Made by a program: the position numbers and the translations under genes
The notes under the pieces: model-generated
The model's database searches: none
The model's input: only the letters and a program-made list of their open reading frames with translations
Told to the model about the DNA's origin: nothing
Assembly (NCBI GenBank): GCA_021797855.1
Contig: JAJZYX010000009.1
Span: 1 to 35,824 of the forward strand
Source of the DNA: Thermoplasmata archaeon
GTDB lineage: Archaea; Thermoplasmatota; Thermoplasmata; Thermoplasmatales; GCA-001856825
Direction: 5' to 3'
Length of the DNA stretch: 35,824 bases
Part shown: in pieces, positions 24,116 to 32,609 of the stretch
Position numbering within the stretch: the first letter of the stretch is position 1
Layout: each line of letters opens with the position of its first letter

Positions 24116-25234
24116 TCACCACCTTTTCCTCGATGGACTGGAGGCGAATCCAACCCCTCTTACTGGGGTGTTGACTCCTGATTTGTATTCGACACCGCCG
24201 TCAAAAGGCTGACTCGCGATGGAGTGGAAACCGTCCAAGTCCGTATAAATCACATTTGATAGAGACGAGGCTACTGACAGAGATGCCGCTATTGCCAATT
24301 TGCTTTCCACCATGCATCCAACCATCGCATCGATTCCATAGGATTGCGCCGTGACAAGGGTCTTGAATGCCCTCCTTATCCCCCCGCTCTTTGTTAGCTT
24401 TACGTTGACGAGGTCTGCGCTCTCCGATAGAATTGATTCTATGACATCGAATGGCTCGCCTATGGACTCATCAAGCATGATCGGAATCCCGCTCTGCCTC
24501 CTCAAGAGGCCGATCTCATTCAAGTTGTGCCTTTCCATCGGTTGTTCAAAAAACAGAGCGCCCTCGTCTGCAAGGACCTTAGCAACCTTAAGTGCATCCC
24601 TTAATTTGAATCCTTGATTTGCATCCGCATAGAATTTCCTGCCGTCCAGATGTTCTGAAACTGCCTTAATTCTCATCACGTCTAAGTCCGCGTTCCCTCC
24701 TACTTTCACTTTCACTATCCTTACATTCATCTTCTTTAACTCTCTCAGTGACCTGAGGCTGTCTTCAACCGAGCCGAGTCCTATTGTCAGACTTGTCTCC
24801 CTCTGTGTCAGGCCTCCTCCGAGTAATTCAGTTACATGAATCCCGTAAGTTTTGCCTACAAGGTCATGAAGAGCCATGTCTATTGCATTCTTAGCAGTCG
24901 GATTTGAATAGACGGAGCGATACACATCTTCTAAAAAAGCCTCAATCCCGTCGTAACGCCTCCCCTTTAAGTGCCTTAGTATCTGAACTGAAGTTTCGAA
25001 GACTCCTGCGGGGACTTCACCAGTTATTTCCTGAATTGTTGACCCCTCGCCAAATCCAGAGTGATCTTCCGAGATCAACTCTACTATTGTCCCTTCGTAA
25101 TCGTAAACTGTTCCAAGAGAAATCCTGAATGGAGTTGTGAGAGGAATTTTCAGCAGATTTACTTTAGCTTTTCGGACGGTAACATCCCCTACCCTTACGT
25201 CCAGGTCCACAACTTCCCTTCTAGAGACAGACAT
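24116..25234 (-). CDS. Dipeptide epimerase (enolase superfamily)
   Basis: A 372-residue member of the muconate-lactonizing subgroup. The catalytic Lys pair is KVKVG (Lys 175, Lys 177), metal ligands are Asp 204 (DANQ), Glu 230 (EQP) and Asp 255 (DES), and the second base is Lys 279 (VNVKLTKSGG). The GCMVES and DLDGF motifs (Asp 332, Asp 334) are typical of L-Ala-D/L-Glu-type dipeptide epimerases, where the Asp pair binds the substrate amino group. It would interconvert epimers of dipeptides, for example from bacterial cell-wall peptides. GGTGG precedes the ATG at 25234. It lies just upstream of the peptide-binding protein, same strand, with a 126-base gap. Exact dipeptide preference cannot be read by eye. 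Confidence 0.85.
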   Translation of the reverse strand: MSVSRREVVDLDVRVGDVTVRKAKVNLLKIPLTTPFRISLGTVYDYEGTIVELISEDHSGFGEGSTIQEITGEVPAGVFETSVQILRHLKGRRYDGIEAFLEDVYRSVYSNPTAKNAIDMALHDLVGKTYGIHVTELLGGGLTQRETSLTIGLGSVEDSLRSLRELKKMNVRIVKVKVGGNADLDVMRIKAVSEHLDGRKFYADANQGFKLRDALKVAKVLADEGALFFEQPMERHNLNEIGLLRRQSGIPIMLDESIGEPFDVIESILSESADLVNVKLTKSGGIRRAFKTLVTAQSYGIDAMVGCMVESKLAIAASLSVASSLSNVIYTDLDGFHSIASQPFDGGVEYKSGVNTPVRGVGFASSPSRKRW

Positions 25235-25416
25235 TTTTCCACCAAGTTCTTTTAACTCAAGTAGTTAGTCTGCGACCTTATTTAGTCTTTTACGGGTTCT
25301 ACCGATGGAGCCTAATTTATGAACCACTCATGGAGAAATTCTATTTGTGGAGATTAATTAGTCGCAAAGGAAATGCTTATAATCTGTCTCGCCTAACTCA
25401 AAGAGGTGACTTATAA

Positions 25417-26859
25417 ATGAGCGATAAAACTATCTCTGGCGAAGCTCAATCTGTCCAGACCCTGAGAAAGGATGCGGTGAAGTTCTGGGGACTCGTGTTT
25501 TATGCGGTTTCCATAATTTTCCCTGCTGGAGCATTCGCTGTTACTGGCGTAACCGCGATGGTCTTCGGTGGCGTTACCGCTCCACTCGCTTTCCTAATAG
25601 CTGGGGCAACCCTGTTTCTGGCCATAATTGCGGTCTATGTTTTCAGTGAGAAGGTCGCAAATGCAGGTGGATACTTCAAATTTGTAGAGGCAGCAACTCA
25701 GAATAAGTACATCTCTAAGAGTGTAGGTTTCTGGCATCTGTTCTGGGTTGTTGGTGACATAGTGGGTGCAAGTATCGTCGTAGGCTGGTTTGTATATGTT
25801 AGTCTTATAGCCCTCTTCAATTATACCCTTCCATTCTATGCCGTCGTGCTTCTGAGCCTCATAGTTCCGGTATTGTATCTTGTGATTGGCTACCTTGGGA
25901 TAAGAATCGCAACCAGGACTGCCCTCTTTATCGGCCTCATGCAGATTGTTTTCTTCGTCATTCTTGGAAGTGGGCTTCTCATTCTGAGCCACAACCATAG
26001 TCTCGCGGCGTTCAACATTGCCAACTCCACCAACGGACTGTACGGGTTCTTCCTGGCAATGGTTATAGGGGCGTTCTTGGCGTACGGAGGGTACGGGTCA
26101 GTTGTCTCCCTTGGGGAAGAGGCTCATCTCCCTAAGACTAGCCTAAAGAAGGCGATAGTTGCTGCGCTGCTGATAATGGTTGCTTTCGACACATTCGTCG
26201 TTTACTCCATAGTAGCCTCTTCAGGTGCGAATTTCAGTACAGTAGTGGGCTCATTCGCGCCTGGGATATATCTGGCACAACAGTATATGGGAATAGACGT
26301 AGCATTCCTTGCATTCCTGATAGTCATCTTCGCTCAGATATCCTCACCTGTGATTTTCGGTAATAGCGGGGCAAGAACCATTTTCGCATTGGCAAGGGAC
26401 GGCGTATTTCCGAAAAGCCTCGCAAAGGTGCACAGGAAGTATCAAAGTCCTCATATTGCAACCATATGGCTCTTCATAGTTCTTGTGGTGGGAATTCTAG
26501 CAACTCTGGCCGGATTCGTTAGTGCATTGGGGGTATCAAACGGATTGTTCTATGGATTCTCAGCCTGGTTCACCGCGATCACTGTTTTCACGCTGCTGTA
26601 CCACATCATAACGAACCAATCTCTTGCATTCTTCCTCAAAAGAATTAAAACGAAGATCAACGTACCTTTCCACATAATTGGGCCAGCGATAGCAAGCATC
26701 ATAATGGCTATAGCTATCTACTACTCTCTCGCAGGTCTTTCTGGGCCCCTTCTGGTAGCAGACTTCATGATCGTTGTCTGGATCGTGCTTGGCATAATAA
26801 TTATCTACGCAAGAAGGAACTATCTTAAAGTTGACACCGTGGAAGAATTGACGAAGTGA
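25417..26859 (+). CDS. APC-family amino acid permease
   Basis: A 480-residue integral membrane protein with about 12 helices. Features of the amino acid-polyamine-organocation family are the first helix VFYAVSIIFPAGAFAVTGV, the YVFSEKVANAGGYFKFVE segment after helix 2, and FLAYGGYGSVVSLGEEAHLPKT before the central loop. The helix-8/loop region carries GNSGARTIFALARDGVFPK. It imports amino acids. A strong ribosome-binding site, GAGGTGA, lies 7 bases before the ATG, with TATA-like CTTATAAT at 25376-25383. The class III aminotransferase follows 14 bases later, so uptake and deamination of the same amino acid are probably linked. The substrate is unknown. Confidence 0.9.
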   Translation: MSDKTISGEAQSVQTLRKDAVKFWGLVFYAVSIIFPAGAFAVTGVTAMVFGGVTAPLAFLIAGATLFLAIIAVYVFSEKVANAGGYFKFVEAATQNKYISKSVGFWHLFWVVGDIVGASIVVGWFVYVSLIALFNYTLPFYAVVLLSLIVPVLYLVIGYLGIRIATRTALFIGLMQIVFFVILGSGLLILSHNHSLAAFNIANSTNGLYGFFLAMVIGAFLAYGGYGSVVSLGEEAHLPKTSLKKAIVAALLIMVAFDTFVVYSIVASSGANFSTVVGSFAPGIYLAQQYMGIDVAFLAFLIVIFAQISSPVIFGNSGARTIFALARDGVFPKSLAKVHRKYQSPHIATIWLFIVLVVGILATLAGFVSALGVSNGLFYGFSAWFTAITVFTLLYHIITNQSLAFFLKRIKTKINVPFHIIGPAIASIIMAIAIYYSLAGLSGPLLVADFMIVVWIVLGIIIIYARRNYLKVDTVEELTK

Positions 26860-26873
26860 TAGAAGGTTAGAAA

Positions 26874-28043
26874 ATGGTAACTCCGGAATTCAAGCAGATC
26901 AGGGGTAGGATAAGGACCGTCGGAAAATACACCGTGGATATACGTAGAAAGGAATATTTGGATTTCTCCGGGGCCGCAATGGCCGTGGGTCATAATTTCG
27001 TAACCCCTTCTGATCTTACTTCTCCCGTGTCATTCCTTGTGTTCAGGAATTCCTACACGGAGCGATTGATGGGGAAGCTCAAGACCATGTCTGGATTCAG
27101 CAATGTTGCTTTCGCAACGTCTGGAACGGAGGCTTGTGACGCTGCCCTCCAAATGAATTATGGGAAAGCCTACATATCGTTCGAAGGTGCATACCACGGT
27201 CTTGACTACATCACTTATCTGGTCTCTAACGGAACAGGAATTGACAGGAAGAACGGCATAGTTCACCTTAAATTTCCAAACTCGGAGGTAAGTGAGGAAT
27301 ATGCAATTCAAGAGAACGAGAGAATTCTGAAAAAGGCTTCCAGGGTATTAGATACGGAAGGAGGTACAGTAATCACGGAATTAGTGCAATCTGACGGGGG
27401 AATCAACGTCATGGGAAAGCAGTTTGCCAGCTCGCTAAAAGAGATGGTCAGGGATTTTAATTTGAGACTGATCGTCGACGAAGTTTATACTGCCCTCGGT
27501 AGGTCAGGGGAAATGTTCCTTTACAAGAGCTATGGGTTGAGACCAAATTCTGTTTGCCTGGGAAAGGCCCTTGGAGCTGGGCTTCCACTAGGGGCAGTGT
27601 TGTACAACGGAGACTATCCTCTCTACAAGAATAATGTGGTAAGCATGCAGGCAGCCACCATGTTTACCGCAAGGGTAGCGCTGAAGGTTTTGAGTAGGAT
27701 CACGGAAGAGGAAGTGCGATATGTTCGCGAAATGGGGAAAGAAATTATTGAAAGGTTACAAGAAATCAGGAACGAAAGAATAAAGGAGGTCAGGGGAAGA
27801 GGATTCATGATAGGGGTGGAATTCGTTGATTCTAGAGGGAAACCTGATCCAGAATATTCACTGAAAATGAGAAATAGGATTGCAAAGAAGGGTGTGGTTT
27901 GTACCCTTGTCGGAGCAAAAAACAATGTTCTAAAGATAACTCCTCCGGTTACGATTCCTCGAAGAATGTTGGAAAGAGGAGTATCAATAATTGCAGATGA
28001 ACTTAAGGCCACGCAGGAGTTTAAAGGGAGAAGATTACATTGA
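26874..28043 (+). CDS. Class III PLP aminotransferase
   Basis: A 389-residue fold-type I aminotransferase of the ornithine/4-aminobutyrate/glutamate-semialdehyde group. Landmarks are ATSGTEACDAAL, the AYHG stretch, IVDEVYTALGRSG (Asp 202) and the PLP lysine in CLGKALGAGLPLG (Lys 231). The VRGRGFMIGVEF segment and the ITPPVTIP end are also typical. It is a little shorter than the usual 400-450. It shares a transcript with the APC permease upstream (14-base gap), which points to catabolism of an imported amino acid rather than biosynthesis. It could be a glutamate-semialdehyde-aminomutase-like mutase, but no tetrapyrrole gene is nearby. arg genes lie beyond the next, convergent gene. Confidence 0.85.
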   Translation: MVTPEFKQIRGRIRTVGKYTVDIRRKEYLDFSGAAMAVGHNFVTPSDLTSPVSFLVFRNSYTERLMGKLKTMSGFSNVAFATSGTEACDAALQMNYGKAYISFEGAYHGLDYITYLVSNGTGIDRKNGIVHLKFPNSEVSEEYAIQENERILKKASRVLDTEGGTVITELVQSDGGINVMGKQFASSLKEMVRDFNLRLIVDEVYTALGRSGEMFLYKSYGLRPNSVCLGKALGAGLPLGAVLYNGDYPLYKNNVVSMQAATMFTARVALKVLSRITEEEVRYVREMGKEIIERLQEIRNERIKEVRGRGFMIGVEFVDSRGKPDPEYSLKMRNRIAKKGVVCTLVGAKNNVLKITPPVTIPRRMLERGVSIIADELKATQEFKGRRLH

Positions 28044-28102
28044 AATGAGGAATAGAATGACCCCTCAGCAGTCACTTATGATGCATTGTAACTGGTATTC
28101 CT

Positions 28103-28161
28103 ACCTAACGAATAGGTCCAACAGTCCCTAGGTTTTAGTGGAAGTTTGGATCACCTAGGTG
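28103..28161. repeat. Cluster of three CCTAGG-type palindromes between convergent genes
   Basis: Within 59 bases are ACCTA-N5-TAGGT (28103-28117), CCTAGGT (28127-28133) and the perfect palindrome CACCTAGGTG (28152-28161). All share the CCTA/TAGG half. They could be protein-binding sites or an RNA structure at converging transcript ends; no function is established. Confidence 0.4.
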
Positions 28162-28201
28162 GATATGCTCTGTGCCTCACTACACAAGGAATAGCGGGGA
28201 T

Positions 28202-28230
28202 GCTAGCTTGTCAAAACTTCGTAAGCTAGC
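28202..28230 (-). other. Hairpin spanning the stop codon of the ACT-domain gene
   Basis: GCTAGCTT and AAGCTAGC form a perfect 8-bp stem with a 13-base loop. The right arm of the mRNA hairpin contains the TAG stop, so the structure covers the last codons and the stop codon. It could protect the mRNA end or affect termination. Confidence 0.4.
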
Positions 28231-28796
28231 GTTGAATCTTTCTTGTTCAAAATGAGTATTGTTTCGTTGGAGCACGAAATAAGCTGAAGAATATTGATCC
28301 CCCTTGCAAAGAGTTTATGAGTTATTCTCATTACAAACCCAGGCGTTTTCTCTATTTCCTTTGAAGAGAAAATGTGTATCATGCTGACGTCTCTATCTAT
28401 CGCAATATTCGATGTGGCGGATGGAATTCTACTCTCGATTTCGTCTATGATGTACACAATACTATCATGAAGATGAGTTGCAGATATGTACTTCATAGCC
28501 AACGGAGTTTTGGAGGTAAGTACGCAGATCTTGTCTTGCAGAGAGATTTTGCTCTTCTTCAGAAGGTCGTCGGCCCTTGTTTTCCCTGGTTCTTCATCTA
28601 ACTTACTCTTTACCCTGTTCAATGCGGCCCTTACTGAAATTGGATTAAGACCTTTTTTTTCTTTCAAAACGAGGTCTGCTAATTTACTAATATTTACTAT
28701 TCCTGTTTTCAGGGAAAGCATATAATCTGGATTCTCAAGGAGGAATCTTACTACCCTGCTTTCAACAGTATCCTTCACTGTTTTCGAATTTCTCAT
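28203..28796 (-). CDS. ACT-domain protein with N-terminal helical (HTH-like) region, candidate regulator of argGH
   Basis: A 197-residue protein. Residues 1-75 are helical and resemble a winged-helix arrangement (VVRFLLENPDYMLSL, NISKLADLVLKEKKGLNP, ISVRAALNRVKSKL). Residues about 133-197 resemble a C-terminal ACT domain as in aspartokinases: VSMIHIFSS, TPGFVMRITHKLFARGIN, ILQLISCSNETILILN. ACT domains bind amino acids, so an amino-acid-responsive transcription regulator is the natural reading. The gene is divergent from argG-argH across a 114-base AT-rich region. A palindrome at 28802-28816 lies between its TATA-like sequence and its ATG, fitting autoregulation. The DNA-binding part is inferred, not a clear match. 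Confidence 0.65.
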   Translation of the reverse strand: MRNSKTVKDTVESRVVRFLLENPDYMLSLKTGIVNISKLADLVLKEKKGLNPISVRAALNRVKSKLDEEPGKTRADDLLKKSKISLQDKICVLTSKTPLAMKYISATHLHDSIVYIIDEIESRIPSATSNIAIDRDVSMIHIFSSKEIEKTPGFVMRITHKLFARGINILQLISCSNETILILNKKDSTLAYEVLTS

Positions 28797-28801
28797 GGAA
28801 T

Positions 28802-28816
28802 TACATGATTAATGTA
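28802..28816. promoter_or_regulatory. Candidate operator: palindrome at the start of the ACT-domain gene
   Basis: TACAT-GATTA-ATGTA is a perfect 5-bp dyad with a 5-base spacer, 6-20 bases upstream of the ATG at 28796. On the minus strand a TATA-like GTTAAAATATAC overlaps its outer edge. Binding here would block initiation of the ACT-domain gene. A weaker dyad, AATGA-N9-TCATT (28861-28879), lies directly before the argG TATA box. Confidence 0.45.
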
Positions 28817-28882
28817 TATTTTAACATTTGTATATAAGAAAAATTAAAATTCATATCTAAAATGATTATTTTGGTCATTATT

Positions 28883-28892
28883 CTAATATATT
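28883..28892 (+). promoter_or_regulatory. TATA box of argG
   Basis: CTAATATATT is centred about 24-26 bases before the ATG at 28911 and supports that ATG, not the in-frame TTG at 28905, as a leaderless start. Confidence 0.5.
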
Positions 28893-28910
28893 AATGGTAG
28901 ATCCTTGGTT

Positions 28911-30128
28911 ATGAAGGAAAGGGTACTCCTATTGTATTCTGGAGGTTTGGATACTTCCGTCATGATAAAATGGCTGCAGGAACAACAGAATCTTGACGTG
29001 TTGACTTTGACACTAGATGTAGGCCAGGAAAAGAATGACCTGGAAAGAATTGCTGAAAAGGCAAGGAAACTAGGTGCAGTGAAGACAATTACGGAGGATG
29101 TTAAGGATAAGTTCGCTAACGAGTTCGTTTCACAGGGAATAATGAATAACGGTCTCTATATGGATAAGTACCCTCTTTCCACGAGTCTAGCAAGACCTCT
29201 AATGGCTATGGAAGCTGTGAAGTTTGCAGAGCAGAATGATTGCGACATCATAGCCCATGGATCAACAGGGAAAGGGAACGACCAGGTAAGATTCGAAGTC
29301 TCTATAAGGGCGTTGAATGAAGACCTCACGGTCATCGCACCGGTAAGGGAAATGAACATGAACAGGGACGAGGAAATAGAGTATGCGAAAGTTAAGAACA
29401 TCGAAATACCCAACGGTGGAAAATACTCTGTGGATGAAAACTTATGGGGAAGGTCAGTTGAAGGATCGAACATTGAATCCATAGATGAAGGAATTCCGGA
29501 GGATGCTTATAAGTGGGTCCTGCCTGTTGAGAAGTCATTAGACATTCCGGTTGATATATTAATTACATACAGCGAGGGATTACCGGTTGAGCTGAACGGA
29601 AGAAAGATTCCGTTGAAGGATTTAATTGCGGAACTGAATTATATCGCAGGCCAAAGCGGTGTGGGAGCTATAGATATGATTGAGGACAGAGTTGTCGGAA
29701 TAAAGAGTCACGAATTCTATGAGTGTCCTGCTGCCGTCACAATTATAAATGGGCATAAATATCTAGAATCTCTAGTACTGACGAAGAGAGAAAACCAACT
29801 TAAGAAGTTGATGGACCAACAGTTTGCGGATATGGTTTACAGCGGTCTCTGGTTTGACCCTCTGATGGATCACATAAAGAAGTTCCAACAAAGTATTAAC
29901 GGCGCAGTAAATGGGAAGGTTAAACTGAAGTTATACAAAGGGAATATAATCCCATTAGGTGCTGAAAGCGCGAATTCCCTTTATGACTTTTCCAAGTCGA
30001 CATATGGAAAGAACCAGACATTTGATCAGAGCAAGGCTCCAGGTTTCATATACATATTCGGAAGTCAAACAATTGCAGCCAAAAAGGCAAGGAAGAGACA
30101 TTTGGAAGAGATGGTAATGAAAGAGTGA
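28911..30128 (+). CDS. argG: Argininosuccinate synthase
   Basis: Condenses citrulline and aspartate with ATP to argininosuccinate. The 405-residue protein starts ERVLLLYSGGLDTSVMIKWL, with the ATP-binding SGGLDTS motif at 10-16. It continues with the family segments AHGSTGKGNDQVRFE, KYSVDENLWGRSVEGSNIE and GVGAIDMIEDRVVGIKSHE. Length is normal. The TATA box at 28883-28892 places translation start at ATG 28911. argH begins 4 bases after its stop, forming an argG-argH operon, and a divergent ACT-domain gene with candidate operators shares the upstream region. Carbamoyl-transferase and early arginine genes are not in the window. Confidence 0.96.
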   Translation: MKERVLLLYSGGLDTSVMIKWLQEQQNLDVLTLTLDVGQEKNDLERIAEKARKLGAVKTITEDVKDKFANEFVSQGIMNNGLYMDKYPLSTSLARPLMAMEAVKFAEQNDCDIIAHGSTGKGNDQVRFEVSIRALNEDLTVIAPVREMNMNRDEEIEYAKVKNIEIPNGGKYSVDENLWGRSVEGSNIESIDEGIPEDAYKWVLPVEKSLDIPVDILITYSEGLPVELNGRKIPLKDLIAELNYIAGQSGVGAIDMIEDRVVGIKSHEFYECPAAVTIINGHKYLESLVLTKRENQLKKLMDQQFADMVYSGLWFDPLMDHIKKFQQSINGAVNGKVKLKLYKGNIIPLGAESANSLYDFSKSTYGKNQTFDQSKAPGFIYIFGSQTIAAKKARKRHLEEMVMKE

Positions 30129-30132
30129 CCTC

Positions 30133-31503
30133 ATGGTGAAAATATGGAGCGGCGGAGCATCTAAGGAGGGGGGTATAGACCTCTCCGACGTAATGACCAG
30201 TGAGGACGCGAAGATAGATTCCATCCTTCTCGACTATGAATTAACCTCTCTCATCGCTTATCATTTGCAACTCAGAAATGAATCTATAATCCCTTTGAAG
30301 GATAGTGACTCTATACTAGCTGGATTGGTTTCTATGCTTGGAAAGAAGACCAAACTGGATCCAGCTCTTGAAGACGTGCATGGATTTGTAGAGAATTACC
30401 TCAAGAAGAAGGGTGGGAACGCATACAAGAATCTCCGAGTTTTCCTTTCAAGGAACGAGCAGAGTCATACAAACATAAGGTCTTTCTACATTGATCATCT
30501 CCTGAGGGTCTCTAAAAATCTCATCTCCATTTCGGAGTTAATGCATGTTCGCAAGGGAAAATCCAAGGGAGAGATGCCGGGTTATACACACAACCAACAG
30601 GCAATGCCAGTAACAGTTTCAAGTTATTTTGACTACTTATCAAGGACATTCTTGGATGTGTCACTCGAAGCCATTAAGCAATGTGATGAACTTATGGAAA
30701 CGTCACCATTAGGCTACGGATCGGGTTTCGGCTCACTTTCACCAGTAGATTTTAATGCCATTGCAAAGAATCTAGGGTTCAAATCAAAAACAAGAAATCC
30801 TATGGCTGGGGCCTTTCACCGGGGATTTGACGATCTTAATGTTTCGGTCTTTTTGCTGAAAGTAATGGTCCTTCTCTCCAGAATATCTCAGGATTTCATA
30901 ATCTTTAGTAGTGGGAAATCACCATTCGCAACACTGCCTTCAGGATTTACTACTGGGAGCTCGCTTATGCCGAACAAGAAGAATCCAGACTTCCTAGAAA
31001 TGGTTCAGGGGTATGCATCGGAGGCAGTTGGTCGTTTAGTCTCAACTTCTGGGATTCTATTGAACAAACATTCCGGGTACCACAGGGAATTCCAGATATC
31101 AAAGGATGGAACTATTGAATATATGATCCTGGCAGAGAAGCTTCTAGATCACTTTCGCGCTTTCCTGCTCAAAGTTGGGCTTGATGAAGAGAAGGCCAGG
31201 GAATCAATGGAAAATTCCGTAAACGCCACCGCGGAGGCATATTCAATCTTCAAATCAGGAAAATCGTGGAAAGACTCATACGCACTCGCCGGGGAGAAAG
31301 TAAGAAGAGGCATTCCTCTTGATTATCATAGACCTCAGGAGTACGACTCCGTAAGCAATACAGACATCTTATTGGCAAAAAGTGAGAGGGGAAAAATACT
31401 TCGTTCTTGGAGTAAACCAAGGAAGGAAACGATAAACAAAGCTAAGCTCATAATATCAGGAAGTAGAGCCGGAGGGAGACAATCGAAAGGGAGGTACGCT
31501 TAA
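30133..31503 (+). CDS. argH: Argininosuccinate lyase
   Basis: Splits argininosuccinate into arginine and fumarate, the last step of arginine synthesis. In the 456-residue protein the fumarase/aspartase-superfamily signature GSSLMPNKKNPD is at 275-286, with the flexible catalytic loop Ser. The catalytic His region is MPGYTHNQQAMPV (His 153), and the start MVKIWSGG is typical. Some usual sequences are altered: LSRNEQSHT replaces the common SRNDQVATD, so the enzyme is divergent although the Asn is retained. It is separated from argG by 4 bases and surely co-transcribed. The C-terminus ends in a basic, Gly/Arg/Ser-rich tail. Confidence 0.94.
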   Translation: MVKIWSGGASKEGGIDLSDVMTSEDAKIDSILLDYELTSLIAYHLQLRNESIIPLKDSDSILAGLVSMLGKKTKLDPALEDVHGFVENYLKKKGGNAYKNLRVFLSRNEQSHTNIRSFYIDHLLRVSKNLISISELMHVRKGKSKGEMPGYTHNQQAMPVTVSSYFDYLSRTFLDVSLEAIKQCDELMETSPLGYGSGFGSLSPVDFNAIAKNLGFKSKTRNPMAGAFHRGFDDLNVSVFLLKVMVLLSRISQDFIIFSSGKSPFATLPSGFTTGSSLMPNKKNPDFLEMVQGYASEAVGRLVSTSGILLNKHSGYHREFQISKDGTIEYMILAEKLLDHFRAFLLKVGLDEEKARESMENSVNATAEAYSIFKSGKSWKDSYALAGEKVRRGIPLDYHRPQEYDSVSNTDILLAKSERGKILRSWSKPRKETINKAKLIISGSRAGGRQSKGRYA

Positions 31504-31580
31504 AAATCATGATATGCGAAATGTGAAAAACTTAAATCTTTCATTCTCCCCGCGAGCTTGCACTTTTACGTGGATGTCAA

Positions 31581-31599
31581 TGCATTATAACAAAATGCA
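31581..31599. promoter_or_regulatory. TATA-like box inside a 6-bp inverted repeat, before the dioxygenase-like gene
   Basis: TGCATT and AATGCA flank ATAACAA, and the left arm overlaps a TATA-like GCATTATAAC. The repeat ends 9 bases before the GTG at 31608. It may combine the core promoter with an operator. Confidence 0.3.
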
Positions 31600-31607
31600 C
31601 AAATAGC

Positions 31608-32414
31608 GTGGATAGATTTTTTAGGGTGATAGAGGCCGTGGCTTTCGTACCTAATTCCCCTACCCTTATAGGCAATCTAGGTATTGACCACTCTAAAACT
31701 GTGACTGCACTTCAATCTATTGGGGAGTCCCTTGCCGACAAGATTGATGCTGTCGTTGTCATGACTCCACATTTCCAGACTTTTGGTTCATTTCAATTGG
31801 TTTCATCGAATAAGCTAAAACAGATATACGATTTCTACGGATTCCCGAAAGAATTCTACAACGTGAGGTATGAACCACCTGGAGACCCAGATCTCGCCGG
31901 TCAAATAGTCAGCCTAGCAGAGAATGCTGAAATTCCAATTTCCCAAACCACTGACTGGGGCTTAGATCATGGGGCGTGGTCACCGCTTTTCCACATATTC
32001 AGAGGGTCAAACGTTCCGGTAGTACCCGTTTCGATATCACCGGATTTGGGTAAGGGGGCGCACAGGTCACTGGGTGCAATGATGAGGTCTAGCTCCATAA
32101 GCAAGAGGCTCCTTCTCATTTCTTCCGGCTCCCTAATACATCGTCTCGACCTTTTTCAGGCAGGGAGTAAATCTCTCCCCCCTGAAGCTGGAGAATACCT
32201 AAATCTTTGTCTGACATCATTCCAAAGGGGAAGCTGGGATGCAATTAGAAATGCACCAAAGGAATTCTTCAATGCAGCTGCTCCAGAAGGTTATAATCTT
32301 CCTTTAAATTTTATCGAAGGTGCTGTGGGAGAGAGGTTCAGGGCAACGGTCATGAGTAATGAGATGGAATTCAATGTAGCCTCCATGACCACCGTGGTCT
32401 TCAACAGTCTGTAA
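31608..32414 (+). CDS. Class III extradiol dioxygenase-like (LigB/DODA) protein with altered metal site
   Basis: A 268-residue protein of the LigB/4,5-DOPA-dioxygenase family, whose members use Fe(II) or Zn(II) to open catechol rings. Family features are VVVMTPHFQTFG (His 55), the YDFYGFPKEFYNVRYEPPGDPDLA stretch's PGDPDLA end, WGLDHGAWSPL (catalytic His 121), VPVVPVSI and SSGSLIHRL (His 178). The first metal-ligand His, normally in a PHPPLL or GHGSP motif near the N-terminus, is replaced: VAFVPNSPTL has Asn 16. The enzyme may therefore bind metal weakly or have another function. Translation probably starts at GTG 31608; GTG 31626 is an alternative. It follows argH by 104 bases with its own promoter-like sequence. 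Confidence 0.75.
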   Translation: MDRFFRVIEAVAFVPNSPTLIGNLGIDHSKTVTALQSIGESLADKIDAVVVMTPHFQTFGSFQLVSSNKLKQIYDFYGFPKEFYNVRYEPPGDPDLAGQIVSLAENAEIPISQTTDWGLDHGAWSPLFHIFRGSNVPVVPVSISPDLGKGAHRSLGAMMRSSSISKRLLLISSGSLIHRLDLFQAGSKSLPPEAGEYLNLCLTSFQRGSWDAIRNAPKEFFNAAAPEGYNLPLNFIEGAVGERFRATVMSNEMEFNVASMTTVVFNSL

Positions 32415-32609
32415 TTTGTTCTTACCCACAAAGGTGGATTTTGAACTGGCTCCTCTTTATTGGGGAATATAAAAAAGGTTTTTCTAGCCATCTCGCGGAT
32501 ACTACACCAATAAGCATACGTAATCCAGTCGCACATTTTCCAGATGATAAGAACCCATTTCCCTCACCCTTTGTATGTACCTCGCTGTTCCACGGATGGC
32601 GGAGCTTAT
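32415..32609. other. Gap between convergent genes with an isolated TATA-like sequence
   Basis: No convincing gene. AATATAAAAAAGG at about 32466-32478 on the plus strand resembles a TATA box, but no coding frame of substance starts about 26 bases downstream. It could be chance in an AT-rich tract or drive a small RNA. Confidence 0.3.

Noticed and set aside
28861-28879. AATGA-N9-TCATT as a bacterial ArgR box
   Set aside because: Spacing and inner bases differ from the ARG-box consensus and no ArgR homologue is seen; kept only as a weak dyad.
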